DNA of 23,882 nucleotides from Oscillospiraceae bacterium (GTDB lineage: Bacteria > Bacillota > Clostridia > Oscillospirales > CAG-272), in contig QAKK01000022.1 of NCBI GenBank assembly GCA_003343845.1, positions 76,240 through 100,121 on the forward strand. Direction: 5' to 3'. Under the pieces are notes generated by a model. It searched no databases, was not told where the DNA came from, and saw nothing but the letters and a program-made list of their open reading frames with translations. A program made the position numbers and the translations under genes. Shown piece after piece: positions 23,655-23,882 of this stretch. The stretch's first letter is position 1. Each line of letters opens with the position of its first letter.

Positions 23655-23882
23655 CGGTTCAAGCCCTCGGTCTATTAGTATCAGTCAGCTGCACGCATTA
23701 CTGCGCTTCCACCTCTGACCTATCAAACTTGTAGTCTGCAAGTGACCTTACCAACTTGAAGTTGTGGGATATCTAATCTTGAAGCATGTTTCACGCTTAG
23801 ATGCCTTCAGCGTTTATCACTCCCGCACGCGGCTACCCAGCTATGCCCCTGGCGGAACAACTGGTGCACCGGAGGTGCGTCC
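23655..23882 (-). rRNA. 23S ribosomal RNA, 3' end (partial)
   Basis: The minus strand matches the universally conserved 3' end of 23S: CCGCCAGGGGCATAGCTGGG, then GATAAACGCTGAAGGCATCT, and TGATACTAATAGACCGAGG followed by GCTTGAACC near 23664. The gene continues off the right edge. The exact 3' end near 23655 is an estimate. Confidence 0.96.

Noticed and set aside
23294..23662. Minus-strand frame with two 26-residue repeats
   Set aside because: The repeat is 78 bp, a multiple of three, so repeated peptides appear in any open frame. It runs into tRNA-Lys, and base changes favour pairing in stems rather than codons.

Overview
The window looks like a chromosome piece from a GC-rich Gram-positive member of the Clostridia, most likely Oscillospiraceae/Ruminococcaceae. 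The reasons are near-consensus sigma-A promoters, strong GGAGG-type ribosome binding sites, lipoprotein signal peptides, a Clostridia-like set of housekeeping genes and GC-rich coding DNA with many antisense shadow ORFs. The lineage is an inference; no marker in the window proves it.

Left part (1-6185, mostly minus strand). A structured intergenic repeat opens the window, followed by a methionine ABC transporter operon read leftwards (metN-metI-metQ). It has a perfect consensus promoter and, before metN, a 26-residue peptide gene with nine Met codons that is followed by a strong intrinsic terminator. This looks like a ribosome-mediated transcription attenuator in a place where an S-box or T-box RNA would be expected. 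Next come asnA (asparagine synthesis) and feoAB (ferrous iron uptake), in which feoB has no ATG, GTG or TTG start upstream of its GTPase P-loop.

Middle part (6213-15118, plus strand). Housekeeping genes follow, most with their own readable promoters and some with terminators: an RlmA-type 23S rRNA methyltransferase with a downstream family 2 glycosyltransferase, a malic enzyme, a ComM/YifB AAA+ ATPase, dxs (isoprenoid precursor synthesis) and a membrane-bound CapD/FlaA1-like nucleotide-sugar dehydratase. The comM-dxs gap carries seven DnaA-box-like 9-mers within about 200 bp, one of them a perfect consensus.

Right part (15211-22945) is accessory. Eight tightly spaced minus-strand genes run from one promoter near 20715 to a 23-bp hairpin at 15211-15259. 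They encode small soluble proteins and one lipoprotein: HEAT-repeat, DUF4279-like, DUF2441-like and several unrecognised ones. The make-up resembles an array of immunity-type genes without a visible toxin. A divergent plus-strand gene follows, then a frameshifted XRE regulator whose promoter still carries palindromic operator-like sites.

The right end (22946-23882) holds dispersed repeats, tRNA-Lys(CTT) and the 3' end of a 23S rRNA gene, all minus strand for the RNA genes. No 5S gene lies between them. The 23S-tRNA spacer instead carries two tandem 78-bp copies of the same structured repeat seen at the left edge, with compensatory base changes in its stems.
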